A stretch of 64,000 nt of DNA from WHTX01 sp038255145 (GCA_038255145.1 JBBSLP010000018.1:1-64000), one strand, 5' to 3'; positions 14,139 to 22,914 are shown, numbered from the stretch's first letter. A program made the numbers and translations. Notes: a model not told the origin generated them from the letters alone.

Positions 14139-15542
14139 GTGGCCGACAAGCATGACGTGGTGATCATCGGCGGCGGCCCAGGCGGGTACGCGGCCGCCCT
14201 GTACGGGGCCTCGGCGGGCCTCGACGTGGCCCTCGTCGAGAAGGGCACCCTGGGCGGCACCTGCCTCCACGTGGGCTGCATCCCGGCCAAGGAGCTGCTG
14301 GAGACGGCGGCCGTGTTCCGCACGGTGTCGGGTGCCGAGGAGTTCGGCATCAAGGCCGGCGCTCCCACCGTCGACTGGTCGGTCACCCAGGCCCGCAAGA
14401 GCCGCATCATCGACCAGCTGGCCAAGGGTCTGCGCTCGGTGTTGCGGGGTCGCAAGGTCACCATCGCCGATGGTGTGGGCAAGCTCAACGCCGACGGCTC
14501 GGTCACCGTCACCGGCGGCGACGGCGCCGAGACCACCCTCCACGGCGACAACATCATCCTGGCCGGGGGCTCGGTCCCCCGCACCATCCCCGGCTTCGAC
14601 ATCGATCGCAAGCTCGTGGTCACCTCCGACGAGCTGCTGTCGCTGGGCTCGCTGCCCGCCTCCGCCGCCGTCATCGGTGGCGGGGCCATCGGCTGCGAGT
14701 TCGCCTCCATGCTGTCGGACCTCGGCGTGGCCGTGACCGTCCTCGAGGCCCTGCCCCGCATCCTCGTGGGCGTGGACAAGGACGTCAGCGACGTCGTGGC
14801 CCGCTCGTTCAAGAAGCGGGGCATCGCCATCCACACCGGGGTCAAGGTCACCGGCCACACCCCGGCCGAGGACGGGGCGTCGACCACGGTCCAGTTCGGC
14901 GACGACCAGACCGTCACGGTCGACCTGGTGGTCATGTCCGTCGGCCGCCGCCCCTTCGCCGACCTCATGGGCCTCGACGGCACCGGCGTGCAGGTCGACC
15001 AGCGGGGCTTCATCCAGGTCGACGACCACTGCCGCACGACCGCCCCCAAGGTGTGGGCCGTGGGCGACATCATCGCCACCCCCGCCCTGGCCCACGTGGG
15101 CTTCGCCGAGGGCATCCTCACCATCCAGGACATCCTCGGCGAGGACCCCATCCCCGTGGACTACGACCGGGTCCCCTGGTGCATCTACACCCACCCCGAG
15201 GTGTCCTTCGTGGGCTACACCGAGGAGCAGGCCCGGGAGAAGGGCTTCGAGGTGGTCACGAGCAAGCACCGGCCCGTGGGCAACGGGCGGGCCATGATCA
15301 TCGGTGAGACCGAGGGCCTGGTGAAGGTCATCGCCGAGAAGCAGGCCGACGGCACCGGTGGACGCATCCTCGGCGTGCACATGGCCGGCCCCTGGGCGAC
15401 CGAGCAGCTCGGACAGGGCTACCTGGCCGTGAACTGGGAGGCCACCGTGGACGAGGTCGCCCACTTCATCCAGCCCCACCCCTCGTTGAGCGAGCTGTTC
15501 GGCGAGACCATGCTGAGCCTCACCGGCCGCAGCCTGCACTGA
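14139..15542 (+). CDS. lpd: Dihydrolipoyl dehydrogenase (E3)
   Basis: This 467-residue FAD disulfide oxidoreductase re-oxidises the dihydrolipoyl group of 2-oxoacid dehydrogenase E2 subunits and the glycine cleavage H protein. The FAD motif is VVIIGGGPGGYAAALYGASA. The redox-active pair Cys42/Cys47 lies in GGTCLHVGCIPAKELLE. The NAD domain has AAVIGGGAIGCEFASMLSDL, and the second FAD motif is KVWAVGDIIATPALAH. The C-terminal proton-relay His and Glu sit in HFIQPHPSLSELFGETML. It begins at GTG 14139 after GAGGT. The next genes are E2 and the lipoate-biosynthesis fusion, so this is a lipoate-centred cluster. Confidence 0.95.
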   Translation: MADKHDVVIIGGGPGGYAAALYGASAGLDVALVEKGTLGGTCLHVGCIPAKELLETAAVFRTVSGAEEFGIKAGAPTVDWSVTQARKSRIIDQLAKGLRSVLRGRKVTIADGVGKLNADGSVTVTGGDGAETTLHGDNIILAGGSVPRTIPGFDIDRKLVVTSDELLSLGSLPASAAVIGGGAIGCEFASMLSDLGVAVTVLEALPRILVGVDKDVSDVVARSFKKRGIAIHTGVKVTGHTPAEDGASTTVQFGDDQTVTVDLVVMSVGRRPFADLMGLDGTGVQVDQRGFIQVDDHCRTTAPKVWAVGDIIATPALAHVGFAEGILTIQDILGEDPIPVDYDRVPWCIYTHPEVSFVGYTEEQAREKGFEVVTSKHRPVGNGRAMIIGETEGLVKVIAEKQADGTGGRILGVHMAGPWATEQLGQGYLAVNWEATVDEVAHFIQPHPSLSELFGETMLSLTGRSLH

Positions 15543-15546
15543 CGCA

Positions 15547-15575
15547 ACTTCTCTGAGGCGCTACTTCTCTGAGGC
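15547..15575. repeat. 13 bp direct repeat just after the lpd stop
   Basis: ACTTCTCTGAGGC occurs at 15547-15559 and again at 15563-15575, 5 bases downstream of the stop codon. Each copy contains TGA. Confidence 0.8.
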
Positions 15576-15629
15576 CGCTTTCGAGTGGAGCGGCCTCCAC
15601 ACACCCACACCGGGAGCGGACGAAGAACA

Positions 15630-17060
15630 ATGGCCGAGATCCTGATGCCCCAGCTCGGTGAGACGGTCACCGAAGGCACCATCACCAAGTGGTTCAAGCA
15701 GGTTGGCGACCCCATCGCCCAGGACGAGGTGCTCTTCGAGGTGTCGACCGACAAGGTCGACTCCGAGGTGCCCTCCACGGCGACCGGCTTCCTGACCGAG
15801 ATCCGCGTGCCCGAAGGTGAGACCGTCGACGTCGGCGTGGTGCTGGCCGTGATCGGGGACCAGGCCGGTGGCGACGGGGGTGGTGGCGGTGAGGCCGCAG
15901 CCCCCGCCGAGCCCGAGGCGCAGCCCGAACCGGCGGCGGCCGCCCCCGAGCCGGAGCCCGCTCCCGCGCCTGCCCCCGAGGCCGCCCAGACGTCGGCCGA
16001 GGAGCCGGCCCAGTCCGCCGCCCGCGAGATGGCCGAACCTGCACCCGAGCCCGTCGAGCCCGAGGCCTGGGCGTCGGCCCCCGCTGGCGGTGGCGAAGCC
16101 AAGCTGCTGTCGCCCATCGTGCGGCGCCTGGTCAACGAGAACAACCTCGATGTCGACCAGATCGTCGGTACCGGCCCTGGTGGCCGCATCACCCGGGACG
16201 ACGTCGACAAGGCCCTCGACGGTGGCGCCGGTCGCAAGCCGGCCCCGGCTCCGGCTGCGCCCGCGGCTCCCGCGGCCCAGCCGGCCGCAGCCGCACCCGC
16301 CGCCCCCCGTCCCCAGGCGCCGGCGCCGGCACCGGTGGCGGCCCGGGGTGACTCCACCCAGCCCCTGAACCGCATCCGCACGCTGACCGGCAAGCTGATG
16401 TCCGATTCCAAGCACGTCGCCCCCCACGTGCTCACGGCCATGGAGGTCGACTTCGAGGGTGTGGAGCGGGTGCGGCGCCAGCTGCGCGAGGGGTGGAAGG
16501 CCGAGGAGGGCTTCTCCCTCACCTACCTCCCCTTCATCGCCCGGGCCGTGTCCGACGCCCTGCGCCAGTTCCCCCACCTCAACGCCTCCCTCGGCGACGG
16601 CGAGCTGATCCTGCACGGCGAGCTGAACCTGGCCATCGCCGTCGACCTGGACTTCGACGGCCTGGTCGCTCCGGTGGTCCGGTCGGCGGACAGCAAGCGC
16701 CTGCGGGCCATCGCCAGGGAGATCTCCGACCTGGCCGGCCGGGCCCGATCCCGCCAGCTCCGCCCCGACGACATCTCCGGGGGCACCTTCACCATCACCA
16801 ACCCCGGCCAGTACGGGACGCTGATGCAGTTCCCCATCATCAACCAGCCCCAGGTGGCCATCCTGTCCACCGACGGGGTGAAGCGGAAGCCGGTGGTGGT
16901 GACCGATGCCCAGGGCGGCGAGTCCATCGCCATCCATTCGGTCGGGGTGCTGGCCCTAGCCTGGGACCACCGGGCCTTCGATGGTGCCTACGCCGCCGCC
17001 TTCCTGGCGGCGCTGCGCGACATCATCGAGACCCGGGACTGGTCGATCGAGATCCAGTAG
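15630..17060 (+). CDS. sucB: 2-oxoacid dehydrogenase E2 acyltransferase (dihydrolipoyl succinyl/acetyltransferase)
   Basis: This 476-residue core subunit of a 2-oxoacid dehydrogenase complex has one lipoyl domain (residues 1-78) with Lys42 in FEVSTDKVDSEVPST. A Glu/Pro/Ala-rich hinge follows, then a peripheral subunit-binding domain near 158-195 (LLSPIVRRLVNENNLDVDQI, GPGGRITRDDVDKAL). A second Ala/Pro hinge leads to the catalytic domain, with the active-site His in AWDHRAFDGAYAAAF near 446. ATG 15630 begins the lipoyl domain. Members are labelled 2-oxoglutarate or branched-chain/pyruvate E2, and sequence alone does not settle which. The neighbours supply E3 and the lipoate that is attached to Lys42. 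Confidence 0.9.
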   Translation: MAEILMPQLGETVTEGTITKWFKQVGDPIAQDEVLFEVSTDKVDSEVPSTATGFLTEIRVPEGETVDVGVVLAVIGDQAGGDGGGGGEAAAPAEPEAQPEPAAAAPEPEPAPAPAPEAAQTSAEEPAQSAAREMAEPAPEPVEPEAWASAPAGGGEAKLLSPIVRRLVNENNLDVDQIVGTGPGGRITRDDVDKALDGGAGRKPAPAPAAPAAPAAQPAAAAPAAPRPQAPAPAPVAARGDSTQPLNRIRTLTGKLMSDSKHVAPHVLTAMEVDFEGVERVRRQLREGWKAEEGFSLTYLPFIARAVSDALRQFPHLNASLGDGELILHGELNLAIAVDLDFDGLVAPVVRSADSKRLRAIAREISDLAGRARSRQLRPDDISGGTFTITNPGQYGTLMQFPIINQPQVAILSTDGVKRKPVVVTDAQGGESIAIHSVGVLALAWDHRAFDGAYAAAFLAALRDIIETRDWSIEIQ

Positions 17061-17076
17061 AGGTCCAGCAGAGAGG
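17053..17076. repeat. 11 bp near-duplication over the E2 stop codon
   Basis: TCCAGTAGAGG (17053-17063) is followed directly by TCCAGCAGAGAGG. The TAG stop of E2 lies in the first copy, and the second supplies purines of the next gene's ribosome binding site. Confidence 0.6.
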
Positions 17077-17081
17077 CAGCC

Positions 17082-18830
17082 ATGTCAGCAGCGGTGGTGG
17101 CGGATCGGGTGCTGCGGGTGCGTTGGCTGGGCCGCGTCGCCTATCGCGACGGGTTGGCCCTGCAACGTGGCCTCTTCACCTCCAGCCCCGACGACCACCT
17201 GCTGCTCCTGGAGCACGAGCCCGTCTACACCCTGGGGGTGCGGGCCAAGCTCGAGCACCTGCTCGTGCCCGCGGCCGAGGTGGGCGCCGACCTGGTCGAG
17301 GCCGACCGGGGCGGCGACATCACCTACCACGGCCCGGGCCAGCTCACCGGCTACCCCATCCTCAACGTGGCCGGCAAGCGGGGCGGGGGCATGGCCGACA
17401 CCGTGGCCTACGTGCGCTCGGTCGAGCAGCTGCTCATCGACGTCCTCGGCGACCTGGGCCTGCCCGGCTGCGGTCGGCTGGCCGACCTGCCCGGGGTGTG
17501 GGTCGATCCCGAGGGGCCCTTGCCCCGCAAGATCGCCGCCATCGGCGTCAAGCTGTCCCGGGGCCGGTCCATGCACGGCTTCGCCCTGAACGTGACCCGC
17601 GAGCCGCTGGCCATGTTCCGTCACATCGTGCCCTGCGGCATCCCCGACAAGCCCGTGACCTCGCTGCACGCCGAAGGCGTGGACGTGTCCATGCGTGCTG
17701 TGGTCGACGCGGTGACGGCCCGGGCTGCGGCGCAGTGGGGCGCCGGTCCCGGAGGCTGGGAGCGGGCCGACGTGGTGTGGCGGGTGCGCTCGTCCGATCT
17801 GGCCCCCTTCACCCGGGGCGAGGGCCCCGGCGAGCTGGTCAAGCCCGGGGCCGCTGCCCCGGCTGCGCCCGCCGCCTCGTCGGCCACCCCGGTGGCTGCG
17901 CCCACGTTGGGCACGTCGGTGCGCCTGCGGGGCCGGCTGGCCGAGGCCGGGGTGACCGAAGGCCTGGCCATCGCCACCCGCAAGCCCGACTGGCTCAAGG
18001 TGCCCTTGCGCACCGGGCCCGATTACCTGCGCCTCAAGAAGCTCATCGGCGGCCTGGGCCTGGTCACGGTGTGCGAAGAGGCGGGCTGCCCCAACATCTT
18101 CGAGTGCTGGAACGACGGCACGGCCACGTTCATGATCAACGGCGAACGCTGCACCCGGGCGTGTGGCTTCTGCCTGGTGGACACGTCCAAGCCCCTGGCG
18201 CTGGACCCCGGTGAGCCCGGGCGGGTGGCCGAGGCCGTCACCACCATGGGCCTGCGCTTCGCCGTGGTCACCGCCGTGGCCCGTGACGACCTGGCCGATG
18301 GCGGGGCCGGCGCCTTCGCCGCCACCGTGGCCGCCATCCGGGGCGCCACCGAAGACTGCCAGGTCGAGGTGCTGATCTCGGACTGCAAGGGCGACCCCGA
18401 CAGCCTCCAGGTCATCTTCGACGCCCGTCCCGACGTGCTCAACCACAACCTCGAGACGGTGGCCCGCCTGCAGCGGGCCGTGCGCCCTTCGGCCTCCTAC
18501 GCCCGGTCGCTTTCCGTGCTGGCCCGGGCCAAGGCGGCTGGGTTGCGCACCAAGTCGTCGCTCATCGTGGGCATGGGGGAGACCGACGACGAGCTCCGCC
18601 AGGCCCTGGCCGACCTGGCTGGGGTGGGCGTCGACATCGTCACCATCGGCCAGTACCTGCGCCCCACCACCCACCACCTGCCCGTGGCCCGCTGGGTGCC
18701 GCCCCAGACCTTCGGCGAGCTGCGCGGCCACGGCGAGGCCCTGGGCATCGGCCACGTCGAGGCCAGCCCCCTGACCCGCTCGTCGTACCACGCCCGCCAG
18801 GCCGCCGCCGGCTCCGCCCTGGCCCACTGA
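17082..18830 (+). CDS. lipB-lipA: Octanoyltransferase-lipoyl synthase fusion (LipB-LipA)
   Basis: One 582-residue reading frame carries both steps of lipoate assembly. Residues 1-245 are LipB, which moves octanoate from acyl carrier protein to apo-proteins. It shows GGDITYHGPGQLTGYPIL, Lys157 in IGVKLSRGRSMHGFALNV and the acyl-thioester Cys185 in IVPCGIPDKPVTSL. Residues about 252-278 form an Ala/Pro linker. Residues 280-582 are LipA, the radical-SAM sulfur-inserting enzyme. It has the auxiliary cluster cysteines 331, 336 and 342 (CEEAGCPNIFEC), the SAM-cluster cysteines 357, 361 and 364 (CTRACGFC) and the C-terminal RSSYHA. A purine-rich site precedes the ATG, 21 bases after E2. The two are separate proteins in most bacteria. 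Confidence 0.95.
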   Translation: MSAAVVADRVLRVRWLGRVAYRDGLALQRGLFTSSPDDHLLLLEHEPVYTLGVRAKLEHLLVPAAEVGADLVEADRGGDITYHGPGQLTGYPILNVAGKRGGGMADTVAYVRSVEQLLIDVLGDLGLPGCGRLADLPGVWVDPEGPLPRKIAAIGVKLSRGRSMHGFALNVTREPLAMFRHIVPCGIPDKPVTSLHAEGVDVSMRAVVDAVTARAAAQWGAGPGGWERADVVWRVRSSDLAPFTRGEGPGELVKPGAAAPAAPAASSATPVAAPTLGTSVRLRGRLAEAGVTEGLAIATRKPDWLKVPLRTGPDYLRLKKLIGGLGLVTVCEEAGCPNIFECWNDGTATFMINGERCTRACGFCLVDTSKPLALDPGEPGRVAEAVTTMGLRFAVVTAVARDDLADGGAGAFAATVAAIRGATEDCQVEVLISDCKGDPDSLQVIFDARPDVLNHNLETVARLQRAVRPSASYARSLSVLARAKAAGLRTKSSLIVGMGETDDELRQALADLAGVGVDIVTIGQYLRPTTHHLPVARWVPPQTFGELRGHGEALGIGHVEASPLTRSSYHARQAAAGSALAH

Positions 18831-18870
18831 TCTGCGCCTGGGTGACCCCGGTCGCCCGGTCGGGCGGGCT

Positions 18871-19818
18871 TCAGCCCAGGGCGGCGGTGATGGCGTCGGC
18901 GTAGGCCCGCTGGCCGGCGTCGTTGGGGTGCAGCACGCCCTCGGGTGACGTCAGCAGTTGTTCGAGGGTGCCGAACATGAGCCACGGCTCGGGGCCACCG
19001 CAGGCCTCGTGGCCGGCGAAGCGCTCGACCACATCGACGAAGGTGGCGCCAGCGGCCTCGGTGGCCTGGGCCAACGCCCCGTTGACGGCCAGGGTGGACG
19101 TCCGCAGCGCGGCCAGCTCCGAGGCGTCGAAACCGGCCGACAGCAGCTCGCAACCGGCGCCGGTGCTGAAGGTGGTGGGCAGCAACTGCGGGTAACCGGC
19201 CACCACGACCCGTGTGTTGGGCGCCGCCTGCTGCACGCCGTCGATGGCTGCGGTCAGGGCCGGTCCCAGGGCGTCGATCTGGGCCTTGGACCACTCGCCC
19301 AGGCTGGCGTAGCCCTCGTAGGGCTGGTCGAAGCAGGACGTGCGCAGCGCACAGGCGCCGAAGAAGTCGATGAAGCCGGCGTCGTTTCCGCCGATGGTCA
19401 GGGTGACCAGGCCGACGTCGTCTCCCAGTTGGGCGGCCGCGGCCTGCCCGGCCACGTCACGCACATAGGCCGCCGAGCACGCCGCGGAGATGCGGTTGAC
19501 CTCACCGTCGAAGCGCAGCAGGTTGGGGTAGGCGCGGGGCGAGCGGTCACAGGCGGCGTCCACGTAGGGCGCCAGACCGTCGCCAGCCGAGAACGAGTCA
19601 CCCAGGGCCACGTAGCGGGTGGCGTCGCCCAGGCCGATGCCGGCGGGCAGGCCACCCTCGGCCTCGCCGCCCCCGCCCCCGCCCCCGCCGCCGTCACCCC
19701 CGCCGCCGATGGTGCCACAGCCGCTCAGGACCAGCACCACGAGGGTGGTGGCCAGCACCAGGGCCCGGGCGGCGGCGGTCCGGCGGTGCCGGGCCTGACA
19801 GGACGGGGGACGGGACAC
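18871..19818 (-). CDS. Secreted SGNH/GDSL-family lipoprotein esterase
   Basis: This 315-residue protein has a lipoprotein signal peptide ending in the lipobox VLVLSGC, so it is anchored to the outer face of the membrane. A linker of almost pure glycine (about 14 Gly) follows. The SGNH hydrolase blocks are present: the Ser nucleophile in YVALGDSFSAGDGLAPY, TLTIGGNDAGFIDFF (Gly/Asn oxyanion) and the catalytic Asp-x-x-His region GVLHPNDAGQRAYADAI. Six Cys outside the lipobox could form disulfides, as in secreted Streptomyces-type lipases. A TAGCCT box sits 6 bases before the GTG start. The substrate is probably a lipid or acylated-glycan ester, by family inference. Confidence 0.88.
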   Translation of the reverse strand: MSRPPSCQARHRRTAAARALVLATTLVVLVLSGCGTIGGGGDGGGGGGGGGEAEGGLPAGIGLGDATRYVALGDSFSAGDGLAPYVDAACDRSPRAYPNLLRFDGEVNRISAACSAAYVRDVAGQAAAAQLGDDVGLVTLTIGGNDAGFIDFFGACALRTSCFDQPYEGYASLGEWSKAQIDALGPALTAAIDGVQQAAPNTRVVVAGYPQLLPTTFSTGAGCELLSAGFDASELAALRTSTLAVNGALAQATEAAGATFVDVVERFAGHEACGGPEPWLMFGTLEQLLTSPEGVLHPNDAGQRAYADAITAALG

Positions 19819-19824
19819 GCCGCC

Positions 19825-19830
19825 AGGCTA
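19825..19830 (-). promoter_or_regulatory. -10 box for SGNH lipoprotein gene
   Basis: TAGCCT on the minus strand ends 6 bases before the GTG at 19818. Confidence 0.5.
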
Positions 19831-19834
19831 AGAG

Positions 19835-20242
19835 GTGCAAGCCGCGGGGGAGGCGCCGGCGGAGACGCGTGCGGGACGGCGTGGTGCTACACCGGTGGGT
19901 TCAGCGAAACTGCTGGTGACGCCTACGGGGGGACGCGCCTTGGTGGAAGACGGCGATGTCATTGTCCTCGCGGCCGGCGAGGAAGCCGTCGACATCCGAC
20001 TGCCCGAGGCGCCCTCGACCGGTTACCGCTGGGAGCTGGCCGACCCGCCGGCCGGGGTGCTCGGTGTCGCCGCCAGCTATGACGAGCTCGGCTCCTCGGG
20101 TCGCCTCGGGGGCACCGGGATACGCACGTTCCGGCTCACCCTGGGCGCCCTCGCCGATGTCGAACTGCGCTTCGTGCGCCGTCGGGCCTGGGAGGAGATC
20201 ATCGTCGAGGAACGGCGGGTGCGGCTCCGGGTTTCCACCTAG
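19835..20242 (+). CDS. Chagasin-like (I42) cysteine-protease inhibitor
   Basis: The up-to-135-residue product matches the chagasin/I42 inhibitor fold. The loop motif is LPEAPSTGYRWEL (family NPTTGYxW), the middle loop is GGTGIRTFRL (GxGG-like), and the third loop is RRRAWE (RPW-like), followed by EIIVEERRVRLRV as the last strand. In known members these three loops plug papain-like protease active sites. The start is uncertain: GTG at 19835 or GTG at 19895, the latter just before the first strand. No signal peptide is visible, so it may act inside the cell. It lies divergent from the SGNH gene. Its target protease is unknown. Confidence 0.7.
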   Translation: MQAAGEAPAETRAGRRGATPVGSAKLLVTPTGGRALVEDGDVIVLAAGEEAVDIRLPEAPSTGYRWELADPPAGVLGVAASYDELGSSGRLGGTGIRTFRLTLGALADVELRFVRRRAWEEIIVEERRVRLRVST

Positions 20243-20275
20243 TGGTCGGGTGTGCACTGGGCCAGAATGCGGGTC

Positions 20276-20818
20276 ATGGGCAAGGTCTTGGAACGGCTGG
20301 ACGGCGCGCAGCGGCGCTTCGTCGAGGCCCAGCGCATGTTCTTCGTCGCCACCGCCCCGGCGGGGGAGGGCGGCCACGTCAACCTGTCGCCCAAGGGCTA
20401 CGACACCTTCCGGGTGATCGATGACGACACCGTCGCCTACCTCGACCTGACGGGCAGCGGGGCCGAGACCATCGCCCACCTGCGGGAGAACGGCCGCATC
20501 ACCCTGCTGTTCTGTGCCTTCGAGGGCAAGCCCAACCTGGTCCGCCTGTACGGGCGGGGCGAGGTCGTCACCGTCGACGACGACGGCTTCGCCGCCCTGG
20601 CCGCCACCTTCCCCCCCGCCGCCGGGGCCCGGGCCGTCATCGTCGTGCACCTCGAACGGGTGTCGACATCGTGTGGCTACTCGGTGCCCTTCTACCGCTA
20701 CGAGGCCGAGCGGCCCACCCTCGACGAGTGGGCCCACCGCAAGAGCGATCAGGCCCTCGACACCTATCGGGCCCGCAACAACGCGGCCAGCATCGACGGG
20801 CTGCCGGCCCTGGGCTGA
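20276..20818 (+). CDS. Pyridoxamine 5'-phosphate oxidase family (flavin split-barrel) protein
   Basis: The 180-residue product belongs to the FMN/F420-binding split-barrel superfamily. It shows QRMFFVATAPAGEGGHVNLS, SPKGYDTFRVIDDDTVAYLD, ETIAHLRENGRITLLFCAFE and LVRLYGRGEVV in the usual order, and a C-terminal dimer segment. Such proteins oxidise pyridoxamine phosphate or reduce other substrates with flavin or F420. This subgroup has no settled substrate. I choose ATG 20276 because the conserved region starts there and a CAGAAT box lies 7 bases upstream. Two in-frame upstream starts also exist. Confidence 0.8.
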   Translation: MGKVLERLDGAQRRFVEAQRMFFVATAPAGEGGHVNLSPKGYDTFRVIDDDTVAYLDLTGSGAETIAHLRENGRITLLFCAFEGKPNLVRLYGRGEVVTVDDDGFAALAATFPPAAGARAVIVVHLERVSTSCGYSVPFYRYEAERPTLDEWAHRKSDQALDTYRARNNAASIDGLPALG

Positions 20819-20878
20819 GGTGCCGACGGGGGGGTGGACGGGGATGTTCGCGGCCCGTGGCTGGCGCACCCCCTGGGC

Positions 20879-20884
20879 TAGCGT
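20879..20884 (+). promoter_or_regulatory. -10 box for M24 peptidase gene
   Basis: TAGCGT lies 7 bases before the GTG at 20892. Confidence 0.55.
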
Positions 20885-20891
20885 TGCCGCC

Positions 20892-22016
20892 GTGAACAGC
20901 TCGCCCGACTACGCCGGTCGCGTGGCCCGGGTTCGGCAGGCCATGGCCACGGCGGGCGTGGACGTCGCGCTCTTCTCCGTGGGTGCGGACCTGCCCTACC
21001 TCATCGGCTACGAGGCCATGGACCTGCCCCGGTTGACCATGTTGGTCCTGCCCCGCGACGGGGACGCCACCCTGGTCATCCCCAACCTCGAGGTGGCCAG
21101 GGTCGTCGAGCGCCCCGGGGTGTTCGCCATCCACGGCTGGGCCGAGACCCAGGACCCCATCGACGTGGTCGTGGGCCTGGCTGGCACCCCCACCTCCGTG
21201 GCCGTGGGCGACCAGACGTGGGGTCGCCACGTGGTCGACCTGGTCAACCGGTGGTCCTCCACCAGTTGGACCAGGGCCACCCAGCTCGTGGGCCCGCTGC
21301 GGGCCCGCAAGGACCCGGCCGAGGTCGGGGCCCTGCGCACCGCAGCCCTGGCCGCGGACCGGGTGGCGGCCCAGCTCCACAAGGGCGAGATCCCCCTCAT
21401 CGGGCACACCGAGGCCGACGTGTCCGCCGACATCTCCCGTCGGCTCCTCGCCGAGGGCCACAGCCACGTGAACTTCGCCATCGTGGCCGCCGGTGACCAC
21501 GCGTCGAGCCCCCACCACCACGCCGGACCCCGGGTCATCCAGGCCGGCGAGGTCGTGCTCTGCGACTTCGGCGGCTCCTACCCCATGGCCGAGGGCGAGC
21601 CCGGCTACTGCTCGGACATCACCCGCTGCGTCTACACCGGCGAGCCCCCGGCCGACTTCGCCGAGCTCTACGCCGTGCTGTGGGAGGCCCAGGCTGCGGC
21701 CGTGGCCGCCGGCGAGGTCGGCACCCCGGCCGAAGCCGTGGACGCCGCCGCCCGAGACGTCATCACCGAGGCCGGCTTCGGGGAGTACTTCATCCACCGT
21801 ACCGGCCACGGCATCGGCATCTTCGAGCACGAGGACCCCTACATCGTCGAGGGCAACGGCGTGCCCCTCGAGGCCGGCAACGCCTTCTCCATCGAGCCCG
21901 GCATCTACATCCCCGGACGCTTCGGCGCCCGCCTCGAGGACATCGTGGTGGCCACCGACGGTGGCCCCGATCCCCTCAACCGGGTGGAGCACGGGCTGGT
22001 CGTGGTCGAGGCGTGA
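20892..22016 (+). CDS. M24-family metallopeptidase (Xaa-Pro aminopeptidase-like)
   Basis: This 374-residue cytosolic peptidase has an N-terminal creatinase-like domain (residues 1-140, GADLPYLIGYEAMDLPRLTM) and a C-terminal pita-bread domain. All five metal ligands are visible: Asp in VVLCDFGGSY, Asp in GYCSDITRCVY, His in HRTGHGIGIFEHEDPYI, Glu in FSIEPGIYIPG and Glu in ARLEDIVVA. This set defines Xaa-Pro aminopeptidases and prolidases. The GTG start at 20892 follows a leaderless-type box. The gene is followed 43 bases later by a membrane protein gene on the same strand. Confidence 0.9.
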   Translation: MNSSPDYAGRVARVRQAMATAGVDVALFSVGADLPYLIGYEAMDLPRLTMLVLPRDGDATLVIPNLEVARVVERPGVFAIHGWAETQDPIDVVVGLAGTPTSVAVGDQTWGRHVVDLVNRWSSTSWTRATQLVGPLRARKDPAEVGALRTAALAADRVAAQLHKGEIPLIGHTEADVSADISRRLLAEGHSHVNFAIVAAGDHASSPHHHAGPRVIQAGEVVLCDFGGSYPMAEGEPGYCSDITRCVYTGEPPADFAELYAVLWEAQAAAVAAGEVGTPAEAVDAAARDVITEAGFGEYFIHRTGHGIGIFEHEDPYIVEGNGVPLEAGNAFSIEPGIYIPGRFGARLEDIVVATDGGPDPLNRVEHGLVVVEA

Positions 22017-22059
22017 GGCCCTTCCCCCTGGCGGACGCGACGCCGGACGTGACAACGAG

Positions 22060-22914
22060 GTGATCAGGCTCGATGTGGCCACGGTGCTCCTTCAGTGGGC
22101 CACCGGGGGCCTGGCCTTCCTGTGGGTCACCACCCGCCGTCGCGAGGTGGGGCTGGGCTACGGCTGGCTGATGCGGGGCATCTTCGGCACCATGGCCCTG
22201 CTGGCCGTCCTCGCCGGGCGGGCCATCCACGCCGATGTCGCCCGCGAGGTGCTGGCCCTGGCCACCGCGGTGTCGGCCTTCGCCGTGCTCGGCGTGTCCA
22301 TCGCCCGCAAGTCCGCTGGGGTGGCCGGCCAACGGGTCGTGCAGGAGCGGCGCTCGGCCCGGGTGGCGGCCATGACCGGCATCGACCGGGCCGAGGTGGT
22401 CCACGACCACACCGCTCCCGAGTTCCCCCCCGTCCTCGACCTCGTGCCCACCGCCATCGGTGTGCTGGCCTGCGTGGCCGCGGCCATCGACGCCGGCGGG
22501 CCGACAGCGCTGTCCATCCTGCGGGTGCTGGTGGGAGCGGCCTTCCTCGGCGCCGTCACCGACGCCATGCTCCTCGGCCACTGGTACCTGGTGCAGCCGG
22601 GCCTGGCCCGCGGCCCCCTGCTCGAGCTGGTGCGCTGGGTGGCCTACACCTGGCCCTTCGAGGTCGTGGTCCTGCTCATCCCCATCGGCATGTTCTCGGT
22701 GTTCAGCGGGTCCGTCGACGACGGTTGGAAGGGCATGCTGGGGTGGATGTGGGTGGCCTGTGCCGTCACCACGATCGGCCTCGTGGGCGTGACCCGGGCC
22801 GCGCTCAAGGAGCGCCAGTACTCCGCGGTCATGGCAGCCACGGGGCTCCTGTACCTGGCCATCCTCACCGCCTTCGGCACCGACCTGGTGGCCCGGGCCG
22901 TGCTGTCGGCCTGA
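22060..22914 (+). CDS. Polytopic membrane protein of unknown function
   Basis: The 284-residue product has about seven or eight hydrophobic helices, for example VATVLLQWATGGLAFLWVTT, ALLAVLAGRAIHA, LVPTAIGVLACVAAA, WPFEVVVLLIPIGMFSVFSG and MWVACAVTTIGLVGVTRAAL. A conserved-looking segment, AFLGAVTDAMLLGHWYLVQP, links two helices. I know similar uncharacterised proteins only from actinobacteria. The GTG at 22060 is chosen as the first start after the peptidase stop. The gene may be co-transcribed with the M24 peptidase. No transport or enzyme motif is evident. Confidence 0.75.
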   Translation: MIRLDVATVLLQWATGGLAFLWVTTRRREVGLGYGWLMRGIFGTMALLAVLAGRAIHADVAREVLALATAVSAFAVLGVSIARKSAGVAGQRVVQERRSARVAAMTGIDRAEVVHDHTAPEFPPVLDLVPTAIGVLACVAAAIDAGGPTALSILRVLVGAAFLGAVTDAMLLGHWYLVQPGLARGPLLELVRWVAYTWPFEVVVLLIPIGMFSVFSGSVDDGWKGMLGWMWVACAVTTIGLVGVTRAALKERQYSAVMAATGLLYLAILTAFGTDLVARAVLSA

